From NCBI RefSeq assembly GCF_024105655.1, contig NZ_JAAAMH010000002.1:1-64000 (forward strand): DNA of 64,000 nt, given 5' to 3'. The notes under the pieces are model-generated. The model did no database searches. It had not been told where the DNA came from and was given only the letters and a program-made list of their open reading frames with translations. Origin of the DNA: Aliihoeflea sp. 40Bstr573. GTDB lineage: Bacteria; Pseudomonadota; Alphaproteobacteria; Rhizobiales; Rhizobiaceae. Positions 18,453 to 27,382 of the stretch are shown in pieces. Made by a program: the position numbers and the translations under genes. Position 1 is the first letter of the stretch. Each line of letters opens with the position of its first letter.

Positions 18453-20552
18453 ATGAATTTCGTCAAGTCCGCGGCCCTTCCCGCCGCTCCCATCGCGCCC
18501 CGGCACGATCATTCGCACAGCCATCACGGCGTCACCGTTGCCGATCCCTATCATTGGCTGCGAGCGGAGAACTGGCAGGAGGTCTTCAAGGACCCCGCGA
18601 CGCTCTCGCCGGAGATCCGGGCCCACCTCGAAGCCGAAAATGCCTACCAGGCGGCGCTTACTGCTGGCGAGGCAGAGCTGCGCAAGACGCTCTTTGCCGA
18701 GATGAAAGGTCGCATCAAGGAGGACGATTCCTCCGTGCCGATGCCAGACGGACCCTTTGCCTACGGCTCGTCCTTCGTGCTCGGCGGCGAACAGCCGCGC
18801 TTCTTCCGCGTGCCGCGCGAAGGCGGTGACGAGGAAATCGTTCTGGACGGCGACAGGGAAGCCGAAGGCAAGGCCTATTTCCGTCTCGGCGGCGTCGATC
18901 ATTCCAGCGACCACGCCCGCCTCGTCTGGTCCTATGACGACAAGGGCTCGGAGTTCTATACGCTCAAGATCCGCGACATCGCGTCCGGAACCGATCTTCC
19001 AGACCTGATTTCCAACACGGGCGGCTCAGGCGACTGGGACGCGACGAACGCGGGCATCTTCTACACGGCCCTCGACGACAATCACCGTCCCTCGAAAATC
19101 TTCCATCATCGCATCGGCGATCCCCAATCGGCCGACCGTCTCATCTACGAGGAAACCGATCCCGGCTTCTTCATGAGCGTGGGCGGCACGCGCACCAAGG
19201 ACTGGATCTTCATCGGCATCAACGATCACGAGACGACCGAGTATCGTGTGCTGCCTGCCGGCGATCCGTCCGCCGAGCCGGTCATCGTCGCCCCCCGCCA
19301 GACCGGCATCGAATATGAGCTGGAGGAAGGCGGCGACGTCTTCTTCATCCTGACCAATTCGGGCGGCGCCAAGGATTTCCGCATCATGACCGCGCCGGTC
19401 GCCGATCCGCGCCCGGAAAACTGGACCGAACTCGTCCCGCACGAGCTGGGCAGGCTCATCCTCGCCATCATGGGCTTCAAGGATTACCTGGTGCGGCTCG
19501 AGCGCAAGGACGGCCTGCCGCGCATCGTCGTGCGCGAGCGCGCCTCGGGCGAAGAGCACATGATCGCCTTCGACGAGGAGGCGTATTCGCTCGGCCTCGT
19601 CGGCTCGCTCGAATACGACACGCGCGTCATTCGCTTCTCATATTCGTCGATGACGACGCCCTCGCAACTCTTCGACTACGACATGCGAACGCGCGAGCGC
19701 ACCTTGTTGAAGACGCAGGAAGTGCCCTCCGGCCACGATCCGGAGAACTACGTCACGCGCCGCCTGATGGCGAAGGCGGAGGACGGCGAACTCGTTCCCG
19801 TCTCGATCCTCCACCACAAGGACACGCCGCTCGATGGTTCTGCGCCCTGCCTCCTCTACGGCTACGGCTCCTACGGCATCACCATTCCCGCCGCGTTCAA
19901 CACCAACTGCCTGTCCCTCGTCGACCGCGGCTTCGTCTACGCCATCGCCCATATCCGCGGTGGCAAGGACAAGGGGTTTGAATGGTACGAGCAGGGCCGG
20001 CGCGAGAACAAGGCGAAGACCTTCCGCGACTTCATCGCCGTCGCGCGCCATCTCGTCGCCGAGAACATCACGTCGCACGAGCGCATCGTCGCGCAGGGCG
20101 GCTCGGCCGGCGGCATGCTGATGGGCGCGGTCGCCAACATGGCCCCGCAGGATTTCGGCGCGATCGTCGCGGAAGTCCCCTTCGTCGATGTCCTCAACAC
20201 CATGCTCGATGCTTCGCTGCCGCTCACGCCGCCCGAATGGCCCGAATGGGGCAATCCGCTCGCCTCACCCATCGACTACGGCCGCATCGCCTCATGGTCG
20301 CCCTACGACAACATCTCCGCGCAGGACTACCCGCCTATCCTGGCGCTCGCCGGCCTCACCGACCCGCGCGTCACCTATTGGGAGCCGGCCAAGTGGGTCG
20401 CGCGGCTGCGCGAAATGAAGACGGACGACCATCCTGTCCTCTTCAAGATCAACATGGATGCGGGCCATGCCGGGGCCTCGGGTCGCTTCTCGCGCCTTGA
20501 GGAAATCGCCTATGTCTATGCCTTCGCGCTGAAGGCTGTGGGAAAGGCGTAG
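18453..20552 (+). CDS. ptrB: Oligopeptidase B (S9 family prolyl-oligopeptidase fold)
   Basis: The 699-residue cytosolic serine peptidase cleaves short peptides after Arg/Lys. A seven-bladed propeller domain occupies about 70-420 and the alpha/beta-hydrolase domain the C-terminal third. The nucleophile is S551 in AQGGSAGGML; the catalytic Asp is probably in the LAGLTDPRVTYWEP segment and the His in NMDAGHAGASGRFSRL. HIRGGKDKGFEWYEQGRREN is a typical family segment. No signal peptide is present. The early DHSHSHHGVTVADPYHWLR fits the S9 N-terminus and supports the ATG at 18453. Confidence 0.93.
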   Translation: MNFVKSAALPAAPIAPRHDHSHSHHGVTVADPYHWLRAENWQEVFKDPATLSPEIRAHLEAENAYQAALTAGEAELRKTLFAEMKGRIKEDDSSVPMPDGPFAYGSSFVLGGEQPRFFRVPREGGDEEIVLDGDREAEGKAYFRLGGVDHSSDHARLVWSYDDKGSEFYTLKIRDIASGTDLPDLISNTGGSGDWDATNAGIFYTALDDNHRPSKIFHHRIGDPQSADRLIYEETDPGFFMSVGGTRTKDWIFIGINDHETTEYRVLPAGDPSAEPVIVAPRQTGIEYELEEGGDVFFILTNSGGAKDFRIMTAPVADPRPENWTELVPHELGRLILAIMGFKDYLVRLERKDGLPRIVVRERASGEEHMIAFDEEAYSLGLVGSLEYDTRVIRFSYSSMTTPSQLFDYDMRTRERTLLKTQEVPSGHDPENYVTRRLMAKAEDGELVPVSILHHKDTPLDGSAPCLLYGYGSYGITIPAAFNTNCLSLVDRGFVYAIAHIRGGKDKGFEWYEQGRRENKAKTFRDFIAVARHLVAENITSHERIVAQGGSAGGMLMGAVANMAPQDFGAIVAEVPFVDVLNTMLDASLPLTPPEWPEWGNPLASPIDYGRIASWSPYDNISAQDYPPILALAGLTDPRVTYWEPAKWVARLREMKTDDHPVLFKINMDAGHAGASGRFSRLEEIAYVYAFALKAVGKA

Positions 20553-20567
20553 CTCTTTGCTATCGGG

Positions 20568-20596
20568 CGGCGCGGGTCCAGCAATTCACCGCGCCG
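20568..20596. terminator. GC-rich hairpin between convergent genes
   Basis: CGGCGCGG (20568-20575) and CCGCGCCG (20589-20596) can form an 8-bp stem in the 52-bp spacer between the stops of the peptidase and the diheme cytochrome genes. Neither side has a T-run, so it may act only as a 3'-end stabiliser. Confidence 0.35.
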
Positions 20597-20604
20597 CTGC
20601 CGGA

Positions 20605-21522
20605 TCAGTCGGCGGCTTCTTCGCTTTCCGCCTGGCTCTCCACGGGCGGCACGGCCTTCAGATAGGCCGCGATCGCCTCGCGGTCCTCGGCCGGCAGGCG
20701 CGCCATGTTGCGTACGACGGCGGCCATGCGCCCGCCTGCCGAATCGAAATCGGGCGTGAAGCCGCTTTCCAGATAGTAGGCGATGTCGGTTTCGCTCCAG
20801 TTGGCGATGTCGCCGGCCGGTGTGATGTTCGGCCGCCCGCCCAGCCAGCGATCCGTCTCCAGCCCACCGGTCACCGCGCGCGGTGTGTGGCATTCGCCGC
20901 AATGGCCGAGCGCCTCGACAAGATACTGCCCCCGCACCGCTTCCTCGCTCGCGCCGGAAAGCGCGACCTGCGGCTGCTCATTCAGATAGAGCCGCTTCCA
21001 AAGCCCGATGCCACGCCGAACGGTGAACGGGAAGGAGACGCGGTGCGCGGGCGCGTCGGAAGCCGCGGCCGGAAGGGTCTGCATGAAGGCGAAGAGATCG
21101 GCGACGTCCCGGTCGCTCATGCGGCTGTAGGAAGTGTAGGGAAACGCCGGATAATAGTGCTGGCCATCCGGCGCGACACCCCGGCGCACCGCATTGGCGA
21201 AATCGCTCGCGGTCCAGCCCCCGATGCCGTGGTCTGGATCGGACGATATGTTCGGCGCGACGAAAGTGCCGAACGCGCTTTCCAGTTCGACGCCGCCGGC
21301 CAGTTGCAGCATCGCTTCGCCGCTCGCCTGCGGCGCGGCGTGGCACGATGCGCAGCCCCCAGCCCAGAAGATGCGCTCGCCGGCGGCGGCATTCCCTTCG
21401 GGCAGCGCCGCCAATTCTTCGGCGGAAAGGCGGTTGGGCGAAGTCAGAGCCCAGCCGGCCGCGGCGCATGCTATTGCGAGCGCCGCGACCGTGAGCCCGA
21501 TTTTCGTCGCGCGGCGCATCAA
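20605..21522 (-). CDS. Diheme c-type cytochrome
   Basis: A 305-residue protein with an N-terminal hydrophobic segment (IGLTVAALAIACAAAGWAL) that exports or anchors it, and two CxxCH heme sites: CASCH (about residue 57) and CGECH (about 208). Distal Met candidates follow each domain. It resembles the diheme cytochrome subunits of alcohol/gluconate-type dehydrogenases, but no dehydrogenase is nearby. Its start codon overlaps the stop of the cytochrome c-prime gene by 4 bp (21519-21522), so both are one operon acting in periplasmic electron transfer. Confidence 0.88.
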   Translation of the reverse strand: MMRRATKIGLTVAALAIACAAAGWALTSPNRLSAEELAALPEGNAAAGERIFWAGGCASCHAAPQASGEAMLQLAGGVELESAFGTFVAPNISSDPDHGIGGWTASDFANAVRRGVAPDGQHYYPAFPYTSYSRMSDRDVADLFAFMQTLPAAASDAPAHRVSFPFTVRRGIGLWKRLYLNEQPQVALSGASEEAVRGQYLVEALGHCGECHTPRAVTGGLETDRWLGGRPNITPAGDIANWSETDIAYYLESGFTPDFDSAGGRMAAVVRNMARLPAEDREAIAAYLKAVPPVESQAESEEAAD

Positions 21523-21950
21523 TCGAGGCGGAACCGCTCATGGCAGGAGCCGCAATTCGATGCCATCGGCGCGAACACGGCGCGGAACGCCTCCAGATCC
21601 TGTGGCGCTGCCTCCAAGGCTGCCGCCGCATCGGCCTTGAACTTGTCGGAGATCTCGGTGAACCCGGCCATGTCCTCCCAGATCGCGGGTGCCGCTTCCG
21701 TGTCGCCGCTGCCGGAACCTTCGGGAAAGAGCGCCGCGATGTCGGTCTTTTGCGCGTTGGCGTTCATCTGCTCGAGCGCGTCGAGGACAGTCGCGGCGTC
21801 GAAAGGCTGTCGTCCTTGAGCGATCGGGCCCAGCGTCCGCATGATCTGGCCCCGCTCCTTCATGATGGCCTGTCGGTCCTCGATCGGATCGGCAAGCGCG
21901 GTGGTGGCGAACAACGTACCGACGGCGATGGCTAGGATAGGCAATCTCAT
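21519..21950 (-). CDS. Cytochrome c-prime family protein
   Basis: A 143-residue secreted cytochrome with signal peptide MRLPILAIAVGTLFATTALA. The mature protein is a predicted four-helix bundle, with the heme motif CGSCHERFRLD at the extreme C-terminus, the classic position for cytochrome c-prime (five-coordinate heme; binds NO and CO). Residues DRQAIMKERGQIMRTLGPI form helix A. The start at 21950 is set by the signal peptide; the frame is open further upstream without a plausible signal. It may protect against NO or feed electrons to the adjacent diheme cytochrome. Confidence 0.9.
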   Translation of the reverse strand: MRLPILAIAVGTLFATTALADPIEDRQAIMKERGQIMRTLGPIAQGRQPFDAATVLDALEQMNANAQKTDIAALFPEGSGSGDTEAAPAIWEDMAGFTEISDKFKADAAAALEAAPQDLEAFRAVFAPMASNCGSCHERFRLD

Positions 21951-22075
21951 GGATGGCGCTCCGGGCTGATGATCTCGTGGCCGTATGGCCGTGCAGATCA
22001 TCCTTTCGAACAGAGAGAAGCGAAAGCCGTTGCAGCACCTGAACAGATCACGCTTGCGTGACGGTATGCGCAAAG

Positions 22076-22104
22076 AAAAAACCCCGGCGCTGGTCGCCGG
22101 GGTT
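22076..22104 (-). terminator. Strong rho-independent terminator of sodB
   Basis: On the minus strand an 8-bp all-GC stem (22102-22095 with 22089-22082, extended by two A-T pairs) with a 5-nt loop is followed by TTTTTT (22081-22076). It starts 60 bp after the sodB stop and is the clearest terminator in the window. Confidence 0.85.
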
Positions 22105-22163
22105 CTGCAAATTTCAATTCGACTGCTTTCAACGCAAGCCTGGATCGGCTGCGTTCGCGCGAA

Positions 22164-22766
22164 TTAGCCATTAGCCTTCTCGTACATCTCCAGGACGTAG
22201 TCCCAGTTGATCAGGCTGTCGATGAAGGCTTCGAGATACTTCGGCCGCGCGTTGCGGTAGTCGATGTAGTAGGAGTGCTCCCACACGTCGACGCCGAGGA
22301 TCGGCTTTGCGCCGTGAACCAGCGGGTTCTCGCCGTTCGGCGTTTTCATGATCTGCACCTTGCCGTCCTTGACGGCAAGCCACGCCCAGCCCGAGCCGAA
22401 CTGGCCCACGCCGGCGGCGATGAAGTCGGTGCGGAACTTGTCGTAGCCGCCCAGGTCGCTGTCGATCGCCTTCTGCAGCGCGCCCGGCAGGCTCTTGCCG
22501 CCTCCGTCCTTCTTCATCCACTTCCAGAAATGGATGTGGTTGTAGTGCTGGCCGGCATTGTTGAAGAGCGGCTGGTTCTTGCCGTAGCTCTGCTTGACGA
22601 TTTCCTCGAGCGAGAGGCCGTCCATGCCGGCTTCCTTGGCCAGTTCGTTGCCCTTGTCGACATAGGCCTTGTGATGCTTGTCGTGGTGATATTCCAGCGT
22701 CTCCTTGGACATGAAGGGCTGGAGCGCCTCGTAGTCGTACGGCAGTGCGGGCAGTTCGAAAGCCAT
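22164..22766 (-). CDS. sodB: Superoxide dismutase (Fe/Mn family)
   Basis: The 200-residue enzyme dismutes superoxide in the cytoplasm; no signal peptide. Metal ligands are His in LEYHHDKHHKAYV, His in NNAGQHYNHIHFW, and Asp/His in GVDVWEHSYYIDYRN. The Gln in NNAGQH is where Fe-type enzymes place the active-site Gln, so Fe-dependent or cambialistic activity is likelier than strict Mn. It is downstream of the aminotransferase gene on the same strand (91-bp gap) and probably has its own promoter. Confidence 0.95.
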   Translation of the reverse strand: MAFELPALPYDYEALQPFMSKETLEYHHDKHHKAYVDKGNELAKEAGMDGLSLEEIVKQSYGKNQPLFNNAGQHYNHIHFWKWMKKDGGGKSLPGALQKAIDSDLGGYDKFRTDFIAAGVGQFGSGWAWLAVKDGKVQIMKTPNGENPLVHGAKPILGVDVWEHSYYIDYRNARPKYLEAFIDSLINWDYVLEMYEKANG

Positions 22767-22857
22767 GGTGTATCTCCCTCTCGGAAATGGAAAAAAGGAT
22801 AGGTCTTACATAGGAGTCGAACCCGACCGCGCAACCGGGGCCGGGTCGGTTATCGTC

Positions 22858-23727
22858 TTATTTCGAATGCGCCCAGTCCCAGTAGAGCTCGCGCGCCTTC
22901 TTGGCGATCGGGCCGGGCTGGAGGTTGCGGTCCTCGATCTTCGTGATCGGAATGACCTTGGAGTGGTTGCCGGTCGAGAAGATCTCGTCGGCCTCCATGA
23001 AATCCTTGACCGTCAGCGTACGCTCGGAAACGGAGTGACCGGCATCCTTCAGAAGACCCATCGTGCGGGCGCGCGTGATGCCGGGCAGGAAGGTGCCGTT
23101 CTTGACCGGCGTGATCACCTCGCCGTCCTTGACCATGAAGATGTTGGACGAACCTGTCTCGGCGACGTTGCCCAGCATGTCGAGCACGAGCGCGTTATCG
23201 AAGCCGCGGCTCTTGGCTTCAAGGATCGCGCGGCCGTTGTTGGGATAAAGGCAGCCGGCCTTGGCGTTGGTCGGCATGGTCTCGATCGTCGGCCGGCGGA
23301 AAGGCGAGACGGTGATCGAGAAGCCTTCCGGCGCCTGCATCGGCGCCTCATAGAGGCAAAGGCAAAAGCGCGTCGATTCCGGATCGGACGGAACGCCCAT
23401 GTAGCCGCCGTGCTCGGCCCAGTACATCGGGCGGATATAGACTGCGGTCTTGCCGTCGAACTTCTTCAGCCCCTCGAAGGTCAGGCGCACGATCTCGCCC
23501 GGCTCCACGGTCGGCTTCAGGCCGAGCGCACGGGCCGAGGCGTTGACGCGTTCGGCGTGGAGGTCGAGATCGGGCGCCACGCCCTCGAACCATCGCGCGC
23601 CGTCAAAGACGCTGGAGCCGAGCCACATCACATGGCTGCGCGGCCCCACCAGCGCGACATTGCCCTCGTGCCAGCCGCCATCGACGAAGGTCCAGGTTGT
23701 GCTTTGCGCCGGTACTGCGAGTGTCAT
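22858..23727 (-). CDS. ilvE: Branched-chain amino acid aminotransferase
   Basis: A 289-residue fold-type IV PLP enzyme that interconverts Leu/Ile/Val and their keto acids. The PLP Lys is K156 in MPTNAKAGCLYPNN; the segments YIRPMYWAEHGGY, GNVAETGSSNIFMV and GTFLPGITRARTM are typical. D-amino-acid transaminase and aminodeoxychorismate lyase share this fold; the GNVAETGSSNIF region and length favour a BCAT-like enzyme. The cytoplasmic start at 23727 gives the usual short N-terminus. Confidence 0.85.
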   Translation of the reverse strand: MTLAVPAQSTTWTFVDGGWHEGNVALVGPRSHVMWLGSSVFDGARWFEGVAPDLDLHAERVNASARALGLKPTVEPGEIVRLTFEGLKKFDGKTAVYIRPMYWAEHGGYMGVPSDPESTRFCLCLYEAPMQAPEGFSITVSPFRRPTIETMPTNAKAGCLYPNNGRAILEAKSRGFDNALVLDMLGNVAETGSSNIFMVKDGEVITPVKNGTFLPGITRARTMGLLKDAGHSVSERTLTVKDFMEADEIFSTGNHSKVIPITKIEDRNLQPGPIAKKARELYWDWAHSK

Positions 23728-23880
23728 GGAATCGTTCCTGTTCGTGTTCGGCGCGCATGCAAGTCGCGTGAGTGCCGCGGGTCAATCGGCACAGAAGGCC
23801 AATCGATCGGTCCAAAGAGGGGGAATGCTTGACCGGAAAAGCCAATTCGGGTCAAGACCCGTGCAGATGAGGCCTGTTCG

Positions 23881-24543
23881 ATGAAACCTTCCGCTTACGT
23901 CTTCGACGCCTACGGCACGCTGTTCGATGTGCACGCCGCCGTGCGCCGCCATGCCGGCGAGATCGGGCCGGATGGGCAGATGCTGTCCGACATCTGGCGC
24001 GCCAAGCAACTGGAATATTCGTGGACGCTCTCGCTGATGGGCGAATACCGCGATTTCTGGGAACTGACCGAGCGCGCCCTCGACGTCGCCTTCGCCCGCG
24101 TCCCCTCTGCCGACAAGGCCCTGCGACAGCCGCTCCTCGAGGCCTACTGGAAGCTCGACTGCTACCCGGAAGTGCCAAAGGTGCTGAAGGCCTTGAAGGA
24201 CGGCGGCGCGCGCCTCGCGATCCTCTCCAACGGTTCGCCGGCTATGCTCGAATCCGCGGTGAAGAACGCCGCGCTGGACACGATCTTCGACGACATCGTC
24301 TCGGTCGACCGCATCGGCCGCTACAAGCCGCATCCCGATGTCTACGACCTGATCACGACCCAGTGGCGGCTCTATCCCGACGCTGTCTCGTTCCAGTCAT
24401 CCAACCGCTGGGACGTGGCCGGCGCATCACGCTTCGGCTTTCGCACCATCTGGATCAACCGAACCGGCATGCCCGACGAATATCCCGAGCAACCCGCCCG
24501 GCTGGTACTGCCATCGCTTGACGGCGTCATCACGGCATCCTGA
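23881..24543 (+). CDS. Haloacid dehalogenase, type II
   Basis: A 220-residue HAD-superfamily hydrolase of the (S)-2-haloacid dehalogenase type. The nucleophile is D9 in YVFDAYGTLFDV; motif II is LSNGSP, motif III the Lys of GRYKPHPDVYDL, and the family-specific FQSSNRWDVAGASRFGF follows. These positions match L-2-haloacid dehalogenases, which release halide from short 2-haloacids, though many homologues in non-degraders have unknown physiological substrates. It is divergent from ilvE; no haloacid transporter is adjacent. Confidence 0.88.
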   Translation: MKPSAYVFDAYGTLFDVHAAVRRHAGEIGPDGQMLSDIWRAKQLEYSWTLSLMGEYRDFWELTERALDVAFARVPSADKALRQPLLEAYWKLDCYPEVPKVLKALKDGGARLAILSNGSPAMLESAVKNAALDTIFDDIVSVDRIGRYKPHPDVYDLITTQWRLYPDAVSFQSSNRWDVAGASRFGFRTIWINRTGMPDEYPEQPARLVLPSLDGVITAS

Positions 24544-24728
24544 CCGCTCGGCGGCTTTCGTATCTGTGTCATCTCGACCACAGTGGCGGGCAAGATCAGA
24601 CGCGCTCTGAACGGCAACGTCTTGATTCAATGGGAGCGCGTTAACCGCGTCGCTTCTCGACGCCAAACAACCCGGAACCTTGCTGAACGATCCCGCGTTC
24701 ATCCGCCTGACCTTATTGGAGTCTCATT

Positions 24729-25451
24729 TTGGACACGATTGAACGCCTTTCCCGCCGCCGCTTTCTGGGGGCTGCCGCTGCAGGTGCTGCCTCGCTCGCC
24801 CTTTCCGCCTGTACCAGCAGCATTCCGCGCCGCGAAACCATCGGCGCCGTGTCGCCGATGCCAGCCCAGCCGAACTACGACCTGGCCTATTTTCAGCAGC
24901 TTTACAGCGCCCGCGTCGACGAGGGATACGAGCTTCCGGCCATTCCGGTCGAGCGCATCGACCCGGCCTATCTGCGCCAGATGGTGCCCGACCCGACGGG
25001 CGAGGCCCCGGGCACGATCGTCGTCGACCAGTCGCAGCATTATCTCTATCTCGTCCAGCCCGGCGGGCAGGCCATGCGCTACGGCGTCGGCCTCGGCCGC
25101 GAGGGCTTTGCCTGGTCCGGTCGCGCGGTCGTACAGTGGAAGCGCAAATGGCCGCGCTGGACCCCACCGGACGAAATGGTCGCCCGCCAGCCCGAACTTG
25201 AGCCCTATTCGATCGAGAATGGCGGCATGGAACCGGGCCTCAACAACCCGCTCGGCGCGCGCGCGCTCTACATCTTCCAGGACGGCGAGGACACGCTCTA
25301 TCGCCTGCACGGCTCGCCGGAATGGTGGTCGATCGGCCAGTCCGTCTCGTCGGGCTGCGTGCGCCTGATCAATCAGGACGTCATCGACCTCTACGATCGC
25401 GTGCCGAACGGCTCGCCGATCCTGGTGGTTCCGAGCCTCGGCGTCGCGTAG
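24729..25451 (+). CDS. L,D-transpeptidase, Tat/lipoprotein-type signal
   Basis: A 240-residue YkuD-domain enzyme (3-3 cross-links or lipoprotein attachment in peptidoglycan). The N-terminus has a twin-arginine motif (RRRFLGAAAAG) followed by a lipobox-like LSAC at about 25-28, so a Tat-exported lipoprotein is possible. YkuD motifs are YRLHGSPEWWSIGQSVSSGCVRL, with catalytic Cys in SSGCVR and His in LHG. The start is TTG at 24729 with GGAG 7 nt upstream. Confidence 0.92.
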   Translation: MDTIERLSRRRFLGAAAAGAASLALSACTSSIPRRETIGAVSPMPAQPNYDLAYFQQLYSARVDEGYELPAIPVERIDPAYLRQMVPDPTGEAPGTIVVDQSQHYLYLVQPGGQAMRYGVGLGREGFAWSGRAVVQWKRKWPRWTPPDEMVARQPELEPYSIENGGMEPGLNNPLGARALYIFQDGEDTLYRLHGSPEWWSIGQSVSSGCVRLINQDVIDLYDRVPNGSPILVVPSLGVA

Positions 25452-25465
25452 GTTTTCTCGAAGGC

Positions 25466-25610
25466 GACCCCCACCCTCTATCCCTCCCCACAAGGGGGAG
25501 GGAGTCGCCAGCGTTCTGATTCGACCACCAATGCACCTCCAAGCTTGAAGGAAAGGCCTGGCGCCGATGCCCTCCCTCTCCCTTGTGGGGAGGGATAAAG
25601 GGTGGGGGTC
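25466..25610. repeat. Palindromic intergenic element, copy 1
   Basis: A 145-bp element whose left end GACCCCCACCCTCTATCCC is the near inverted complement of its right end GGGATAAAGGGTGGGGGTC. Each arm also carries a TCCCCACAAGGGGGAGGG-type inner palindrome. It sits between the stops of the L,D-transpeptidase and HerA-like genes, which converge. It is related to elements at 30621-30756 and 48507-48652. Confidence 0.85.
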
Positions 25611-25628
25611 ACTTCAGAAAAAACTCCC

Positions 25629-27182
25629 CTAAAGCCCCTTCTTCAAGCTCCCCAATATCCCGCGCACCAGCGCCCGCCCGATCGACGATCCGACCGAGCG
25701 CACCACCGACTTCATTGCGGCCTCGGCCACCGTCTGCCGGTTCGAGGCGCGCGGCCGTGCGGGGGCGCGCTCGCGTCGGCCTTCGCCGTCCATGTCCGGC
25801 AGCGTCCAGCGGCCGCGGCGCGCCTCTTCCTTCTGCGCTGCCTCGCGCGCCCTTTGGTCTTCCTCGGCACGCGCCTTCGCTTCGGCCTGCTTCGCCAGCA
25901 ACTCGTGTGCGGATTCGCGGTCGACCGTGGTGTCGTATTGGCCCGCTACCGGGCTTTGGCCGATGATTTGCCTGCGCTCTTCCGGCGTCAGCGGCCCAAG
26001 CCGGGAGGATGGCGGGCGGATAAGCGTACGCTGGACCATCGATGGTGCGCCCTTTTCTTCCAGAACGGAAACCAGCGCCTCGCCGGTGCCCAGTTGGGTG
26101 ATCGCGTCCGCGCAATCGAAATCCGGGTTCGGCCGGAAGGTCTCGGCCGCCGTCTTCACCGCCTTCTGCTCGCGCGGCGTATACGCGCGCAGGGCATGTT
26201 GGACCCGGTTACCCAATTGCGCCAGCACCGTCTCTGGCACGTCGAGCGGGTTCTGCGTGACGAAATAGACGCCCACGCCCTTGGAGCGGATCAGCCGCAC
26301 CACCTGCTCCACGCGCTCGACCAGCACCTTCGGCGCGTCGGCAAAGAGCAGATGCGCCTCGTCGAAGAAGAAGACGAGCTTCGGCTTGTCCGGGTCACCG
26401 ATCTCCGGCAGTTCCTCGAACAGTTCCGACATCAACCAGAGCAGGAAGGTCGCGTAGAGGCGCGGGTTCATCATCAGCCGGTCGGCGGCCAGCACGTTGA
26501 TCGCACCGCGCCCATCGCGCGCGGTGCGCATCAGATCGGAAATGCGCAGCGCCGGTTCGCCGAAGAAGTGGTCGCCCCCCTGCCCTTCAAGCACCAACAG
26601 CGCGCGCTGGATTGCGCCGACCGATGCCTTGGTGACGTTGCCGTAACGACCCGACAATTCGCTCGCACGCTCGGCCATCGAGGCCAGCATCGACTGCATG
26701 TCCTTCATGTCGAGAAGGAGCATGCCCTCCTCGTCGGCCAGCTTGAAGGCGATGTTGACGATGCCTTCCTGCGCTTCCGTCAGGTTCAGGAGCCGCGAAA
26801 GCAGCAGCGGGCCCATCTCCGAAACCGTCGCCCGGATCGGATGCCCCTGTTCGCCGAAGAGGTCCCAGAAGACGACCGGGAATTCCTTGAATTCGTAGTT
26901 CTGAAGCTGGATTGCCTCGGCGCGTTTGGCGAGGAAATCCTTCGGCTCTCCCTTGGCCGCGAGGCCGGCGACGTCGCCCTTGATGTCGGCGCAGAACACG
27001 GGCACGCCGGCATCCGAAAAGCCTTCCGCGAGAATCTGCAGCGTCACGGTCTTGCCTGTTCCGGTCGCTCCCGTCACAAGCCCGTGGCGGTTGCCGTATT
27101 TGAGGAGAAGCTCTTGCCGCCCCTGATAGCTGTCGTCCGGCTTGCGGCTCGCGCCCAGGAAAATGCTCTCAGCCTGCCACAT
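25629..27182 (-). CDS. HerA-like/DUF853 helicase-type ATPase
   Basis: The 517-residue ATPase of the HerA/FtsK-like superfamily has Walker A GLVTGATGTGKTVTL (about 30-42), Walker B KPKLVFFFDEAHLLF, and sensor region VGVYFVTQNPLDVPE. The C-terminus is charged and helical (LLAKQAEAKARAEEDQRAREAAQKEE), ending in SVVRSVGSSIGRALVRGILG. HerA-type proteins translocate DNA with NurA nucleases in archaea; the bacterial DUF853 branch has no settled role and no NurA is here. ATG 27182 is preceded by GAGGGA and begins the conserved MWQAESIFLGAS; an upstream extension of this frame is not conserved in character. Confidence 0.85.
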   Translation of the reverse strand: MWQAESIFLGASRKPDDSYQGRQELLLKYGNRHGLVTGATGTGKTVTLQILAEGFSDAGVPVFCADIKGDVAGLAAKGEPKDFLAKRAEAIQLQNYEFKEFPVVFWDLFGEQGHPIRATVSEMGPLLLSRLLNLTEAQEGIVNIAFKLADEEGMLLLDMKDMQSMLASMAERASELSGRYGNVTKASVGAIQRALLVLEGQGGDHFFGEPALRISDLMRTARDGRGAINVLAADRLMMNPRLYATFLLWLMSELFEELPEIGDPDKPKLVFFFDEAHLLFADAPKVLVERVEQVVRLIRSKGVGVYFVTQNPLDVPETVLAQLGNRVQHALRAYTPREQKAVKTAAETFRPNPDFDCADAITQLGTGEALVSVLEEKGAPSMVQRTLIRPPSSRLGPLTPEERRQIIGQSPVAGQYDTTVDRESAHELLAKQAEAKARAEEDQRAREAAQKEEARRGRWTLPDMDGEGRRERAPARPRASNRQTVAEAAMKSVVRSVGSSIGRALVRGILGSLKKGL

Positions 27183-27382
27183 GACGTCCCTCGAAGCCTG
27201 AAACCAGTGGAGGCGAAGTTCACTTTTCGCGCTACCGGCGTCAAGTGCTCGCTCGCCGCTAGGGCTCATGTGCAACATCGCCCGGGCAAAAGATGCCGCA
27301 ACGCGTCCTGCCGCGTTGCGCGTCCCGCTCCGCATCCTTAAGTTCGCCATGATCAGGTTGCCCGCGCGCAGCCAAAGGAAGG

